A stretch of 64,000 nucleotides of DNA from Actinokineospora globicatena (GTDB taxonomy: Bacteria; Actinomycetota; Actinomycetes; Mycobacteriales; Pseudonocardiaceae). The DNA lies in the NCBI RefSeq assembly GCF_024171945.1, contig NZ_JAMTCR010000003.1:1-64000 (forward strand). Reading direction: 5' to 3'. Under the pieces are notes generated by a model. It was not told the origin of the DNA. It ran no database searches and saw only the letters and a list, made by a program, of their open reading frames with translations. Below are positions 16,277 to 25,495 of this stretch, one piece after another. A program made the translations under genes and the position numbers. The number at the start of each line of letters is the position of its first letter. The first letter of the stretch is position 1.

Positions 16277-18961
16277 TCACCCCTCGGAGAGGGCTGTGCG
16301 GGAGTGGACGCCTAGTTTGCGCATGGCGCCTGCGACGTGTTGTTCGACGGTGCGTTGGGAGAGGACCAGGCGGTCGGCTATTTCGCGGTTGGTTAGGCCG
16401 GTTACGGCTAGGGCGGCGACTTCGCGTTCACGGGGGGAGAGGGTCGTGCCGTAGCCGCGGCGCCCGCGGCGGGACTCCGTGTGGGGGCGGGCGGCGGCTC
16501 GGCAGCGGGTGGCGTCGCGGGTGGCGCCCAGGGTGGCGTAGGTGTCCGCGGCGGTGATCCAGTGGGTGGCGGCGACGTCGACCGCGCCCACGGCGGCGGC
16601 GGACTGGGCGGCGGATTCGGCCGCCTGGGCTGACCAGCGCGGATGGGGGAGTGCGGCGTAGCGGTGGGCCGCCCGGGTGAAGTGGTCCAACGCCGCGCGG
16701 TGTCCGCCCTCGGCCTGGGCCAGCGCGCCGAGGCCGTCGTCGAGCGCGGCCACCGCCAGCGGCGCGTCCCGGGCGGTGATGCCCGCCGCGTACTCGGTGA
16801 CCAGGGTTCGCGCGTCGTCGAGCCGGTCACCGCGCAGCAGCGCGCGGGTCGCGACCGGCACCAGTTCCGCCGCCCACACCCAGTTCCCCTTGCGCCGCAC
16901 CTGCGCCGCCGCCCGGTCCGCCGCCGCCCCCGCCGCGGCGAAGTCACCGGCGGCCAGGAACGCGGCCGCGCGCCCGGTCCGCGCCGAGATCAACACCGGC
17001 ACGTTGTCGTGGGCGGCGGCGATCGCGCCGTCGAACCGGGCCAGGGCCGCCGCGCGGTCGCCCCGCCACAGCGCCAGCCACCCCAGCGCCAGCCACGCGT
17101 CGGCGGCCAGGAACGTCATCTCGCCCGCCTGGTCGATGAGCCGCTCACCGTCGGGTTCCAGCGTGGCCCACTCGCCGACCGCCACCCCCAGCCGCAGCGC
17201 GGTCCCGTCGCCGAGGACCGGCAGGAACGAGCCGTCACCGGCGAGCAACCGGCCCTGCTCCAGGTAGTCGCGCGCGGTGTCGTAGTGCCCGATCCAGGTC
17301 GCCGAGTCCGCCAGGTTCAGGTACGCGCGGGCCAGTTGGCGCCGGACCTTCACCGACCCGGCCGGCCGCGGCAGCGCGGCCACCTCCGCCCACACCCTGG
17401 TGTCACCGGTCGCCATCAACGCCGACATCCGGTTGGCCAGCACCGCCGTCAGCACCTCGGGGTCGGCGATCGCGGTGGCCGCCTCCTCGGCCGCGCGCAA
17501 CCAGTCCAGCTGCACGTGCACCGGCGTCGACCCGAACGACGGCAACGCCAGCGCCGCCATCCCCCTGGCCAGCAGCGCGGGCCGGTCCCGCAGCTCGGTG
17601 AGCGCCAACTCGACCTGGGCCTGGCCCGCCGCCAGCTGCCCGGCCTGGTTGATCAACAACCGGCCCAGGTTCAGCCGGACCTCCCCGCGCGCCGACCGGC
17701 CGAGCGACCCGTCGGCCACCGCCGCCCGCAGCCGCCCCACCGTGTCCTGGTGCGCGATCCCGGTCAGCGCCTCCCGGCTCAGCCGCACGGCGAAGGCGTT
17801 GCGCGCGGTCCTCGGCAGCAGCGGATCGGCGAGCGCGTCGTCGAGCAACCGGATCGCGGTCTCGGAGTCGGCCTCGGCCAAGGCGGCTTGCGTCCAGCGG
17901 ACCCACGCGTCGTGTTCGCCCGCCCGACGGTGGTGCGCTGCCCGTCGCCGAGGGTTTCGCGCGGTCCGGGCCGCCCGCTCGTGGATCACCCGACGCTGCG
18001 GGCCAGGTGTAGACGCATAGACAGCTTGTCTCACAAGGGGAACTCGTACCAGGTATTGTCCATTTCGGACCTCGGTGAGCAGCTGCTCGGCCACCGCGGT
18101 CGTGATCGCCTTGGCTGCGCGCCGGGGAGCGAGAGCCGATACGGCCGCGAGGTCGGCCTCCGTGGCGGGTTCGTCGATCACCGCCGCCGCCCGCACCATC
18201 GCCGTCACGTCGGCACCCAGGTCGGCCAACTGCTCGACCACCGCGTCGCGCAACGACAGCGGCACCACGCCCGGATCGGCCGACGCGCGCAGGACGTGCT
18301 CGGCCACCACCGGAACCCCGCCGGTGCGCCGGTGCAGCTCGTCGAGGAACTCCGCCGGGATGTCGTTGCTGCCCAGGACATCCCCGGCCAGCACCCGCAA
18401 CCCGTCGCGGTCGAGCGGCCTGAGCCGCACCAGCGCCCGGGGACGACCCGGCGGGGTCCGCAACCACGTCACCGGCCGCCGCGACGTCACCAGCAGCGAC
18501 CACCCCGGCGGCGGCTCGTCGACCAGGTACCGCAGCAGGTCCGTCGTCGCCTCGTCGGCCCACTGGAGGTCTTCCACCACCAGCACCCCACGGCCCGCGA
18601 GCACCTCCCGCACAGCTCGGGCCACCTTGTGCGCGTTGGAACCCCCTGCCGGGAAAGGCGGCAGCGACCCAGTCAGCTCCGGCACCAGCTCCGCCAACAC
18701 CCCGGCCACCGGCGACAGCGCGGACCCGTCCACCCGCAGCCCGCGCAGCACGTCGACCACCGGCCCGTACGGGAAGCTCGCCCGGGTCGGCAGGCAGCGC
18801 CCGGTCAGCACGTCCGGCCCCAGGTGCCGCAGCACCTCCCGCACCAGCCGCGACTTGCCGATCCCCGCGGCGCCCTCGACGACCAGCACCGCGCCTGGCT
18901 GCCGCACCACGTCCGCGAGATCGGCCGGTCGCGGTGGGCGCGGGGTCACCGTACGCACCAT
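16277..18961 (-). CDS. ATP-binding LuxR-family transcriptional regulator (LAL-like)
   Basis: An 894-residue regulator. A P-loop 'VEGAAGIGKSRLVREVL' lies at residues ~30-45 and a Walker B-like 'GVLVVEDLQWAD' near 130. A helical, TPR-like middle spans ~330-800. A C-terminal LuxR helix-turn-helix, 'LSPREREVAALAVTGLTNRE' then 'IADRLVLSQRTVEQHV', occupies the last ~60 residues. This is the LAL/MalT layout, in which ATP and an inducer control DNA binding. It is close to the small end for the family, and the N-terminal AAA domain begins unusually near the start. ATG 18961 was chosen; no strong ribosome site is visible. It is transcribed away from the subtilisin gene. Confidence 0.9.
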   Translation of the reverse strand: MVRTVTPRPPRPADLADVVRQPGAVLVVEGAAGIGKSRLVREVLRHLGPDVLTGRCLPTRASFPYGPVVDVLRGLRVDGSALSPVAGVLAELVPELTGSLPPFPAGGSNAHKVARAVREVLAGRGVLVVEDLQWADEATTDLLRYLVDEPPPGWSLLVTSRRPVTWLRTPPGRPRALVRLRPLDRDGLRVLAGDVLGSNDIPAEFLDELHRRTGGVPVVAEHVLRASADPGVVPLSLRDAVVEQLADLGADVTAMVRAAAVIDEPATEADLAAVSALAPRRAAKAITTAVAEQLLTEVRNGQYLVRVPLVRQAVYASTPGPQRRVIHERAARTARNPRRRAAHHRRAGEHDAWVRWTQAALAEADSETAIRLLDDALADPLLPRTARNAFAVRLSREALTGIAHQDTVGRLRAAVADGSLGRSARGEVRLNLGRLLINQAGQLAAGQAQVELALTELRDRPALLARGMAALALPSFGSTPVHVQLDWLRAAEEAATAIADPEVLTAVLANRMSALMATGDTRVWAEVAALPRPAGSVKVRRQLARAYLNLADSATWIGHYDTARDYLEQGRLLAGDGSFLPVLGDGTALRLGVAVGEWATLEPDGERLIDQAGEMTFLAADAWLALGWLALWRGDRAAALARFDGAIAAAHDNVPVLISARTGRAAAFLAAGDFAAAGAAADRAAAQVRRKGNWVWAAELVPVATRALLRGDRLDDARTLVTEYAAGITARDAPLAVAALDDGLGALAQAEGGHRAALDHFTRAAHRYAALPHPRWSAQAAESAAQSAAAVGAVDVAATHWITAADTYATLGATRDATRCRAAARPHTESRRGRRGYGTTLSPREREVAALAVTGLTNREIADRLVLSQRTVEQHVAGAMRKLGVHSRTALSEG

Positions 18962-19144
18962 GGCGGGCACCCTAACCCCGCCGCGACCTCGGCGAAAGCC
19001 CGCGTTCTTTGCGTATACGCAGCTATTGCGCGGGGCGTTGTCGAGCACCCGCCCACCGGGCGACTGTTCTAGGCGCTCCGGCCGGGCACCCCCACCCCTT
19101 CCCTGCGACCGGGTCGTGTCCCAACGACCCGTGGAGGATTCCCC

Positions 19145-20716
19145 ATGACCAAGCGTTACCGAACGCTGCTCGGCGTGAGCGTGCTGGCGGCCACCGCCGC
19201 CATCGCGTGGGTCCCACTGGCCACCGCGGCGCCGTCCCCCGCACCCATGGCCCATGTCCAGGCCCATGTCCAGGACCAGGTCAAGGACCGCTACATCGTC
19301 GTCCTCAAGGACCAGGCAGGCCTCGCCCAGGCCCAGGTCAGCAGCCAGGCGCAGGACCTCGCGGGCCGCTACCGCGGTCAGGTCCGGCGGGTCTACGACA
19401 GCGCGTTGCGCGGGTTCTCCACGCAGATGAGCGCCGAGCAGGCCACCGCGCTCGCCGCCGACCCCGCGGTGAAGTACGTGCAGCCGGTGCGGGTCGGGCA
19501 CGGGTCGGACACCCAGACCAACCCGCCGTGGGGCCTGGACCGCATCGACCAGCGCAACCTGCCGCTGGACAAGAGCTACACCTACGACACGACCGCGGCC
19601 AACGTGACCGCGTACGTGCTCGACAGCGGCATCCGGATGACCCACCAGGACTTCGGCGGCCGCGCCAAGAGCGGCTACGACTTCGTCGACAACGACAGCA
19701 ACGCCAGCGACTGCCTCGGCCACGGCAGCCACGTCGCGGGCACCATCGGCGGCACCAAGTACGGGGTCGCCAAGGGCGTCAAGCTGGTCTCGGTGCGGGT
19801 GCTCGACTGCAACGACAGCGCGACCGACGAGGACGCCCTCGCCGGGGTCAACTGGATCACCCAGAACGCGGCCAAGCCCGCGGTGGCCAACCTCAGCATG
19901 CAGTTCGGCGACTCGTCGCCCGCGCTGGAGGACGCGCTGCGCAAGTCCATCGCGGCGGGCGTGACCTGGGTGCTCTCGGCCAACAACTTCGGCGCGGACG
20001 CCTGCAACAGCTCACCCGCCAAGATCTCCGAGGCGATCACCGTCGGCAACATCCAGGAGAACGACAGCCGCCGGTCCGACTCGAACTACGGCTCCTGCCT
20101 CGACATCTGGGCGCCGGGCACCAACATCGTCTCGGTCAACTACCAGAACGACACCGGCACCCGGACCATGAGCGGCACCTCGATGGCCGCCCCGCACGTG
20201 GTCGGCGCCGCCGCGCTCTACCTGGCCGCGAACCCCTCGGCGACCCCGAAGCAGGTCCGCGACGGCCTCGTCGCCCAGGCCAGCACCATCACCGTCGGCG
20301 ACGCCAAGCCCGGCTCGCCGAACAAGGTCCTCTACGCCCGCTCCGGCGGCACCACCCCGCCGACCTCGTGCCCATCGGTCACCAACGGCACCGACGTCAA
20401 CATCCCCGACAACGCCGCCGCCGTGACCAGCTCCGTCACCGTCGCGAACTGCACCGGCACCGCGTCGACCGCGGCCAAGGTCACCGTCGACATCCGGCAC
20501 ACCTTCCGCGGCGACCTCGTCGTCGACCTGGTGGCCCCGGACGGCTCGGTCTACAACCTCAAGCCGTTCAGCTCATCCGACAGCGCGGACAACATCACCG
20601 CCACCTACACGGTGAACGCGTCCTCCGAGACCGCCAACGGCACCTGGAAGCTGCGCGTCCAGGACAAGGCGGCCAACGACGTGGGCTACATCAACACCTG
20701 GTCGCTCCAGGTCTGA
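19145..20716 (+). CDS. Secreted subtilisin-like protease with I9 propeptide and P-domain
   Basis: A 523-residue S8 peptidase. ATG 19145 has GGAGG eight nt upstream. Sec signal 'LLGVSVLAATAAIAWVPLAT' is followed by an I9 inhibitor-type propeptide ('DRYIVVLKDQAGLAQAQVSS') to ~110. The catalytic triad is visible as Asp in 'YVLDSGIRMTH' (~160), His in 'LGHGSHVAGT' (~195) and Ser in 'SGTSMAAPHV' (~346). The oxyanion Asn is in 'LSANNFGADAC', where relatives usually have AAGN. The last ~115 residues form a proprotein-convertase P-domain ('VTVDIRHTFRGDLVVDLVAP', 'WKLRVQDKAANDVGYINTW'), which stabilises the enzyme. A strong hairpin follows the stop. Extracellular protein degradation is the likely role. 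Confidence 0.93.
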   Translation: MTKRYRTLLGVSVLAATAAIAWVPLATAAPSPAPMAHVQAHVQDQVKDRYIVVLKDQAGLAQAQVSSQAQDLAGRYRGQVRRVYDSALRGFSTQMSAEQATALAADPAVKYVQPVRVGHGSDTQTNPPWGLDRIDQRNLPLDKSYTYDTTAANVTAYVLDSGIRMTHQDFGGRAKSGYDFVDNDSNASDCLGHGSHVAGTIGGTKYGVAKGVKLVSVRVLDCNDSATDEDALAGVNWITQNAAKPAVANLSMQFGDSSPALEDALRKSIAAGVTWVLSANNFGADACNSSPAKISEAITVGNIQENDSRRSDSNYGSCLDIWAPGTNIVSVNYQNDTGTRTMSGTSMAAPHVVGAAALYLAANPSATPKQVRDGLVAQASTITVGDAKPGSPNKVLYARSGGTTPPTSCPSVTNGTDVNIPDNAAAVTSSVTVANCTGTASTAAKVTVDIRHTFRGDLVVDLVAPDGSVYNLKPFSSSDSADNITATYTVNASSETANGTWKLRVQDKAANDVGYINTWSLQV

Positions 20717-20726
20717 CCCGTCGCCT

Positions 20727-20763
20727 GCCCGGTGGTGCGGCCCCCGCGGTCGCACCACCGGGC
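20727..20763 (+). terminator. Rho-independent-type hairpin after the subtilisin gene
   Basis: A perfect 13-bp stem (GCCCGGTGGTGCG at 20727-20739 with its complement at 20751-20763) and an 11-nt loop, 11 nt past the stop. No T-run follows, which is common in high-GC actinomycetes. Confidence 0.75.
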
Positions 20764-20805
20764 TTCGGCGCGAAACGGTGCGGGCGGTTTCCCGATCATG
20801 TCCGC

Positions 20806-22893
20806 GTGAGTGAACCCTGGCGGATGCCCGAGCCGGAGGACGTGACGACCCGCGTCGAACGGCCGTGGGACGACGGCCGGGACACCCCGGAGGCGGTGGT
20901 GGCGCTGCTCGCGGAGGAGGCGGTCGAGCGGCTGGGGCTGTCGTCGGACGTGTCGGCGCGGCTGCAGCACCGGGTGGTCGAGGACCGCGAGGCGCTGCTG
21001 CGCACGGCGGCCGACGAGCAGGCCGCGTACGAGGAGCGGCTGGCGAAGCACCTGCCCTACGCCCGTCGGGCTGCTCGTGGCGCCGCGTGGTGGGTGGGCG
21101 GGCGGATGGCGTACTTCACCGGGCTGGCCGCGCTGTGGCTCGGGCCGTTCCTGTTCGTGTGGCACGCGGCCGGGGCGCTCGGCATCGGGCCGTGGTGGCG
21201 CGTCCCGCTGCTCCCACTCGCGCTCGTCCTGCTCCCCCTGTTCCGGTCCGACTCGGAGTGGGCGGGCTGGGCGTTCTCGGTGCTCGGGACCGTCACGACC
21301 TTCGGCGGTATCGGCGCGCAGTTCGCCACGTGGTACGTGCTGCCGAACGGGAACTTCAGCGGCGTGTCGGTGTTGGCGACCATGGGCTACGTCCTCGCGT
21401 CCGGTGGGCTGCTGGTGGCGGGCTTGTTCCTTTCGCAGGAGTTCCACGACGGTCCTACCCGGGTCACCGCGCAGCGGGCGTTCGACCTGTGGGTGGAGGC
21501 GTTGTACGGCCGGGGGATCCTCCCGGCGACGGCCGAGGCGACCAACGACCCGGGGCCGGTGTACGACACCTATCTGACCGCGCCGACCCGCAGCTATGTG
21601 GATCCCCGTACGGCCGTCGACTTCGACACCGCGGCGACCGCCGAGGTGCGCTGGTTGTCCAGTCGCGCCAAGGGGAGCTTCGCGTTGGCCGGTCCGCGCG
21701 GGTCGGGCAAGTCGACGCTGATGGACCTGTGGTGCTCCGGCCGTTTCCTGCCCTCGCGGGTGCCGACGCTGTCGGTCAAGGTGGACGCCCCGGTCGGGTA
21801 CGAGCCGCGGGACTTCCTGGTGCACCTGTTCGGCAGGCTGTGCGACGCGGTGGAGCGGTACGCCCCGGCTGAGCCCGAGCGGAAGTGGTGGCACCGTTCG
21901 GCGCCCGAGCGCGCGGACGACCTGGGCCGGTTGGCGCGGGCGGCGCGGGAGAAGATCCGGCACCTGGAGAGCCGCACGGTGGAACGCGAGGTGGGCGCCG
22001 ACGTCTCGTGGCTCGCGGCGAAGGTGTCGGGCAAGCGGAAGACGTCGGTGAAGCGCGACGACCTGCCGTTGACGCACCCCGACCTGGTCGACGAGTTCCG
22101 GTCGTTCCTGCGCACCACGGCCGCGGCGGTCGGCAAGGACGGCGGGAAGGTGCTGATCGGCGTCGACGAACTGGACCGGATCGACGACGGCGACCGCGCG
22201 GCCCGGTTCCTCAACGAGCTCAAGGCCGTGTTCGACGTGCCGCACTGCCTGTTCCTGGTGTCGGTGTCCGACGACGCGCTCGCGGACTTCGAACTGGCGG
22301 GCATGGGCATGCGGACCGCGTTCGACAGCGCCTTCGACGCCGTGGTCCGGGTCGACTACCTCACCCACGACGAGGCCCGGACGCTGCTCAACCGGCGCGT
22401 GGTCAACCTGCCCGAGCAGTTCGCCGCCCTCGCCTACGTCCTCTCCGGCGGCCTGGCCCGCGAACTCGTCCGCGTCGTCGAGGTCATCGCCACCCACGGC
22501 GGCGACCTCCCCACCACCGCCCGCCTCCTGGTCGACCGCCAACTCGCCCGCACCGCCCGGGCCGCCACCGACCGCCTCACCCGCCTCCCCGACCGCCGCG
22601 CGGGCGCCAAGCTCATCCCCCTGCTCGACACCACCCCCACCGACCTGCGCACCTACGCCGCCACCCTCGACGCCACCCCCGTCAACGCCCAAGCCGAACC
22701 CACCAAGGCCGACGTCGTCGCCATGGTCGAGTTCCTCGCCACCCTCACCGACCTGTTCACCCACACCCTGGACCGCCCCCGCACCCAGGCCCACCCCTTC
22801 AACACCCTCGCCCAAGCCCGCCGCTACCTAGGCGCCAACCCCTACGCCGCCCGCGAACTCATCGCCACCGCCACCCGCACCGCGACTGCCTGA
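20806..22893 (+). CDS. KAP-family P-loop NTPase with membrane segments
   Basis: About 695 residues from GTG 20806; ATG 20824 is an alternative. A charged N-terminus of ~85 residues is followed by about four hydrophobic helices (~88-208), such as 'MAYFTGLAALWLGPFLFVWH' and 'VLATMGYVLASGGLLVAGLF'. A soluble NTPase domain has Walker A 'LAGPRGSGKSTLMDLW' (~296) and Walker B 'GGKVLIGVDELDRID' (~450), then 'ARFLNELKAVFDVPHCLFLV', typical of KAP ATPases. KAP proteins are membrane-associated and several act in phage exclusion or signalling, for example PifA and Kidins220/ARMS relatives. This copy stands alone, so function is open. The last third uses almost only C-ending codons and is Thr/Ala/Pro-rich. 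Confidence 0.8.
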   Translation: MSEPWRMPEPEDVTTRVERPWDDGRDTPEAVVALLAEEAVERLGLSSDVSARLQHRVVEDREALLRTAADEQAAYEERLAKHLPYARRAARGAAWWVGGRMAYFTGLAALWLGPFLFVWHAAGALGIGPWWRVPLLPLALVLLPLFRSDSEWAGWAFSVLGTVTTFGGIGAQFATWYVLPNGNFSGVSVLATMGYVLASGGLLVAGLFLSQEFHDGPTRVTAQRAFDLWVEALYGRGILPATAEATNDPGPVYDTYLTAPTRSYVDPRTAVDFDTAATAEVRWLSSRAKGSFALAGPRGSGKSTLMDLWCSGRFLPSRVPTLSVKVDAPVGYEPRDFLVHLFGRLCDAVERYAPAEPERKWWHRSAPERADDLGRLARAAREKIRHLESRTVEREVGADVSWLAAKVSGKRKTSVKRDDLPLTHPDLVDEFRSFLRTTAAAVGKDGGKVLIGVDELDRIDDGDRAARFLNELKAVFDVPHCLFLVSVSDDALADFELAGMGMRTAFDSAFDAVVRVDYLTHDEARTLLNRRVVNLPEQFAALAYVLSGGLARELVRVVEVIATHGGDLPTTARLLVDRQLARTARAATDRLTRLPDRRAGAKLIPLLDTTPTDLRTYAATLDATPVNAQAEPTKADVVAMVEFLATLTDLFTHTLDRPRTQAHPFNTLAQARRYLGANPYAARELIATATRTATA

Positions 22894-23646
22894 ACCCATC
22901 TCCTCTCCCACCGACGGTTTCTCACCGCGCTTTTCGGTGAACTAGGGCTGAGATGCCCCGAGACGAGGGTCTGGGCGCCCCGAAGTGGACCTCCGGGCTC
23001 GTTCTCGGCGCTGGATCGACGGCCCTTTCGAGGCCCCGTTAGCGTCCATTTAGGACACTACGATCATCGTCCCGCGTGGTGGCAGTTCTCGCGGCCCGAG
23101 TCCGTTGGTGGTCGCCTACCTCGCGCCTACCGGTGGCCCCTGTGCGCCATCCGCCACCCGATCGTCGCCTCGCCCACCCGCGGCCAGCCCCGGCCCGAGC
23201 AGCGTCTCCGCAGCCCGCCCACAATCACGGCCTCGCGCGCGCGAAGACCGCCTGCCCGGCCCCCACCCTCTCCGGGGGGCGTCCCTGGTCCAGTTTACCG
23301 GGGGTGGGGGGTCGGGCGAAGGGGTGCGGTTGGCCTGTGGATAACTCAGACCGTTGTGGATCGGTGAACCTGCAGGTCGGGAAAACCGGGCGCCCGAAGA
23401 TCAGCCGATCAGGGAGCAGCAAGGTGGCTAACGCTCTGTTTGGGGGGCGGCTGGGGCCACTCGACAGGGGGCCCAAAGAGAGCAACCGGGCGGGGCAGGC
23501 GCCCATCGGCAGTGGACGCGGGCAGGGGGCTGGGGTGAACCTGCCGCACTGGTGGGTGGCTGGGGGCGGGGTGGCGCAACCGTGGGGTGGCGGGGCGCGA
23601 TGAAGTTCAGTGGTCCGGCTGTCACTGACGCATGTGGAGGTTTGTC
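22894..23646. other. Intergenic region, ~750 nt, with repeat copy 1
   Basis: Between the KAP gene and the next secreted-protein gene. It contains one copy of the dispersed DnaA-box repeat (23225-23350). I found no coding sequence with believable composition. Open frames of up to 175 codons here translate into Pro/Gly/Arg-rich repeat-derived peptides. The promoter of the following gene is presumably in the last 100 nt. Confidence 0.5.
23225..23350 (+). repeat. Dispersed DnaA-box intergenic repeat, copy 1
   Basis: Contains the GC-rich core CCCCCACCCTCTCCGGGGGG (23260-23279), the conserved GTCCCTGGTCCAGTTTACCG (23281-23300), and then TGTGGATAA at 23336-23344, the complement of the perfect DnaA box TTATCCACA. 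Same order and orientation as the copies at 28619 and 46300. Confidence 0.75.
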
Positions 23647-25344
23647 GTGGACGTCTCTGCTCACCCGCGCCGCCGATGGAGCGGGGCGGTCTTGGTGGCC
23701 CTGCTGACGGGCTCCCTCCTCGCCGCCACCGCCCCGGCAGCCCCAGCGACACCGACAGCCGCCCCGGGGGACCCCCAACCCCCGGTCGTGGTCTTCACCG
23801 AGGACTTCGAGAACGGGCAGACCTCAGCCGTCACCTGGGTCGACGACTACACCGGTCCCGCCCCGCTCGCCCAGACCTACCGCGCCGACCCAGCCTGGTT
23901 GACTTACTGCAACGGCATCATCGCCTCGCCCCTCAACCAGGCCAGTGACCCGCCCGGCGCGGGGTGCTTCGGTTGGTGGCCCCGCGTCAAGGATCTCGCG
24001 CGCGTCTTGGGGGACTGGTCCAACGGCACCGGCCCCACCAACCACGCCGTCACGGCCTACACCCACTCCGACCCCGGCGCGGGCCGCACACAACTGGAGA
24101 CGGTCACCCCGATCCCGTTGAGCGCGACGAACCGGTTCGTGTCGTTCGCCGTCGACGTCGCCGAGCAGAACTGCTACGCCGCCAACGCCCGCTACGCGTT
24201 CTACCTGCTCGACGGTCCCACCGCGGTCCCGGCGTTCCAGCGGCCGATCACCCCGTGCGTCGACGCCACGACCGTCGTCAACGCCACCGCCGTCGGCACC
24301 TTCCACAGCGACGCGCCCGTCCTGTTCAGCGGCACGTCCGTCGGCCTGCGCCTGGTGAACCAGCAGCCCAGCGGCAACGGCAACGACAGCGCGTTCGACA
24401 ACATCCGGGTCCTGGACGTCACCCCGCGCCTGGACCTGGCCTACGCGCCCGGCACCATCGAGGTCGGCCAGACCGCTGATCTGACCTTCACCGTGACCAA
24501 CACCAGCGAGCTCAGCGCCAAGTCCGGCTGGTCGTTCCGGTTCGCCGTGCCGCCCGGCCTCACCGCCGTCAACCCGCCCAGCGCGACGACCTGCGCCGAC
24601 ATGGTCTTCGGCACCACCGGCGCCGCCGACTTCGCCGCCACCGGCACCCTGCCCGCGGGCGCGGCGTCGTGCACCATCACCGTCCCGGTCCGCGCGTCGA
24701 CCGTCGGCACGCACACCACCTGCGCCGCCGACGTCACCCCGCTCGTCGGTCTCGACCCGCCGGGCTGCACCACCCTGGTCGTCGTCGGCCCGACCCTCGC
24801 CTTCGACGCCCACGCGCACGGCGCCCTGCTGTCCACCCCGCTCGCCCTGATCCCGCCGCTCGCCCCCGCCGACCTGACCTGCACCACGGCGCCGGGCATC
24901 GACTCCGACACCCTCGCGGACTTCCCGATCCCGCTGGTCGGCACCACGTCCGTGATCGCGGACGAGGCGTCCGGCACGGTCGGCCCAGACGGTCTGCGCA
25001 CCGCGCGGGCCACGGCGAACACCGCGGGCCTCAACCTGCTCAACGGCCTGATCACCGCCGACGAACTCCGCGCGGAGTCCATCGCCACCAGCACCGCGAC
25101 CGGCGCCGTCACCGCTACGGGATCGTCTACGCTGTCCAACCTGCGGGTCGCGGGCAGGCGGATCATCCCCGCTCCCAACCTGAGGATCACCATCCCGCTG
25201 GTCGGCACGGTCATCACCGACGAGCACATTCATCGCCCCAACGGGATCACGGTGAACGCGCTCCACATCAGACTCCTACTGGGTACCGACATCATCGTCG
25301 GCCACACCCGGGCATCGCTGAGCACACCGGGAATCCCCTGCTAG
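23647..25344 (+). CDS. Secreted choice-of-anchor/DUF11-like protein
   Basis: A 565-residue exported protein. GTG 23647 has GGAGG seven nt upstream, better than ATG 23632, which overlaps that ribosome site. A Sec signal, 'SGAVLVALLTGSLLAATAPA', is followed by a beta-sandwich from ~40 ('VVVFTEDFENGQTSAVTW', 'FDNIRVLDVTPRLDL'), a typical secreted carbohydrate-binding-like fold. A DUF11-like Ig domain comes next ('GTIEVGQTADLTFTVTNTSE'). The C-terminal ~190 residues have alternating hydrophobic strands like choice-of-anchor proteins ('IPLVGTVITDEHIHRPNGIT', 'LLLGTDIIVGHTRA'). No LPxTG, membrane anchor or catalytic motif. Probably a surface or extracellular structural protein. Confidence 0.75.
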   Translation: MDVSAHPRRRWSGAVLVALLTGSLLAATAPAAPATPTAAPGDPQPPVVVFTEDFENGQTSAVTWVDDYTGPAPLAQTYRADPAWLTYCNGIIASPLNQASDPPGAGCFGWWPRVKDLARVLGDWSNGTGPTNHAVTAYTHSDPGAGRTQLETVTPIPLSATNRFVSFAVDVAEQNCYAANARYAFYLLDGPTAVPAFQRPITPCVDATTVVNATAVGTFHSDAPVLFSGTSVGLRLVNQQPSGNGNDSAFDNIRVLDVTPRLDLAYAPGTIEVGQTADLTFTVTNTSELSAKSGWSFRFAVPPGLTAVNPPSATTCADMVFGTTGAADFAATGTLPAGAASCTITVPVRASTVGTHTTCAADVTPLVGLDPPGCTTLVVVGPTLAFDAHAHGALLSTPLALIPPLAPADLTCTTAPGIDSDTLADFPIPLVGTTSVIADEASGTVGPDGLRTARATANTAGLNLLNGLITADELRAESIATSTATGAVTATGSSTLSNLRVAGRRIIPAPNLRITIPLVGTVITDEHIHRPNGITVNALHIRLLLGTDIIVGHTRASLSTPGIPC

Positions 25345-25354
25345 CAAAGGATTA

Positions 25355-25378
25355 GCAGCGCGGTTCTCACCGCGCTGC
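25355..25378. terminator. Hairpin terminator between convergent genes (1)
   Basis: A 9-bp stem GCAGCGCGG/CCGCGCTGC with a 6-nt loop, ten nt after the upstream stop. It would serve transcription from the left. Confidence 0.6.
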
Positions 25379-25418
25379 CACCGCCCCGGTCACCAAGACC
25401 ATTTGTCCACAATGGATC

Positions 25419-25449
25419 GGCGGCGCGGGTTCTCCCTCCCCGCGCCGCC
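25419..25449. terminator. Hairpin terminator between convergent genes (2)
   Basis: An 11-bp stem GGCGGCGCGGG/CCCGCGCCGCC with a 9-nt loop, placed to terminate fprA transcription arriving from the right. A perfect TTGTCCACA (25403-25411) lies just before it. Confidence 0.6.
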
Positions 25450-25495
25450 GACCTGGTGGACCGACCCCTACGCCAAGGTGGTCCACACCCCCGGG

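Noticed and set aside
18962-19732. Minus-strand extension of the LuxR regulator by ~250 codons
   Set aside because: It is antisense to the subtilisin gene and Gly/Arg/Val-rich with no domain. The regulator's AAA domain begins right after ATG 18961.
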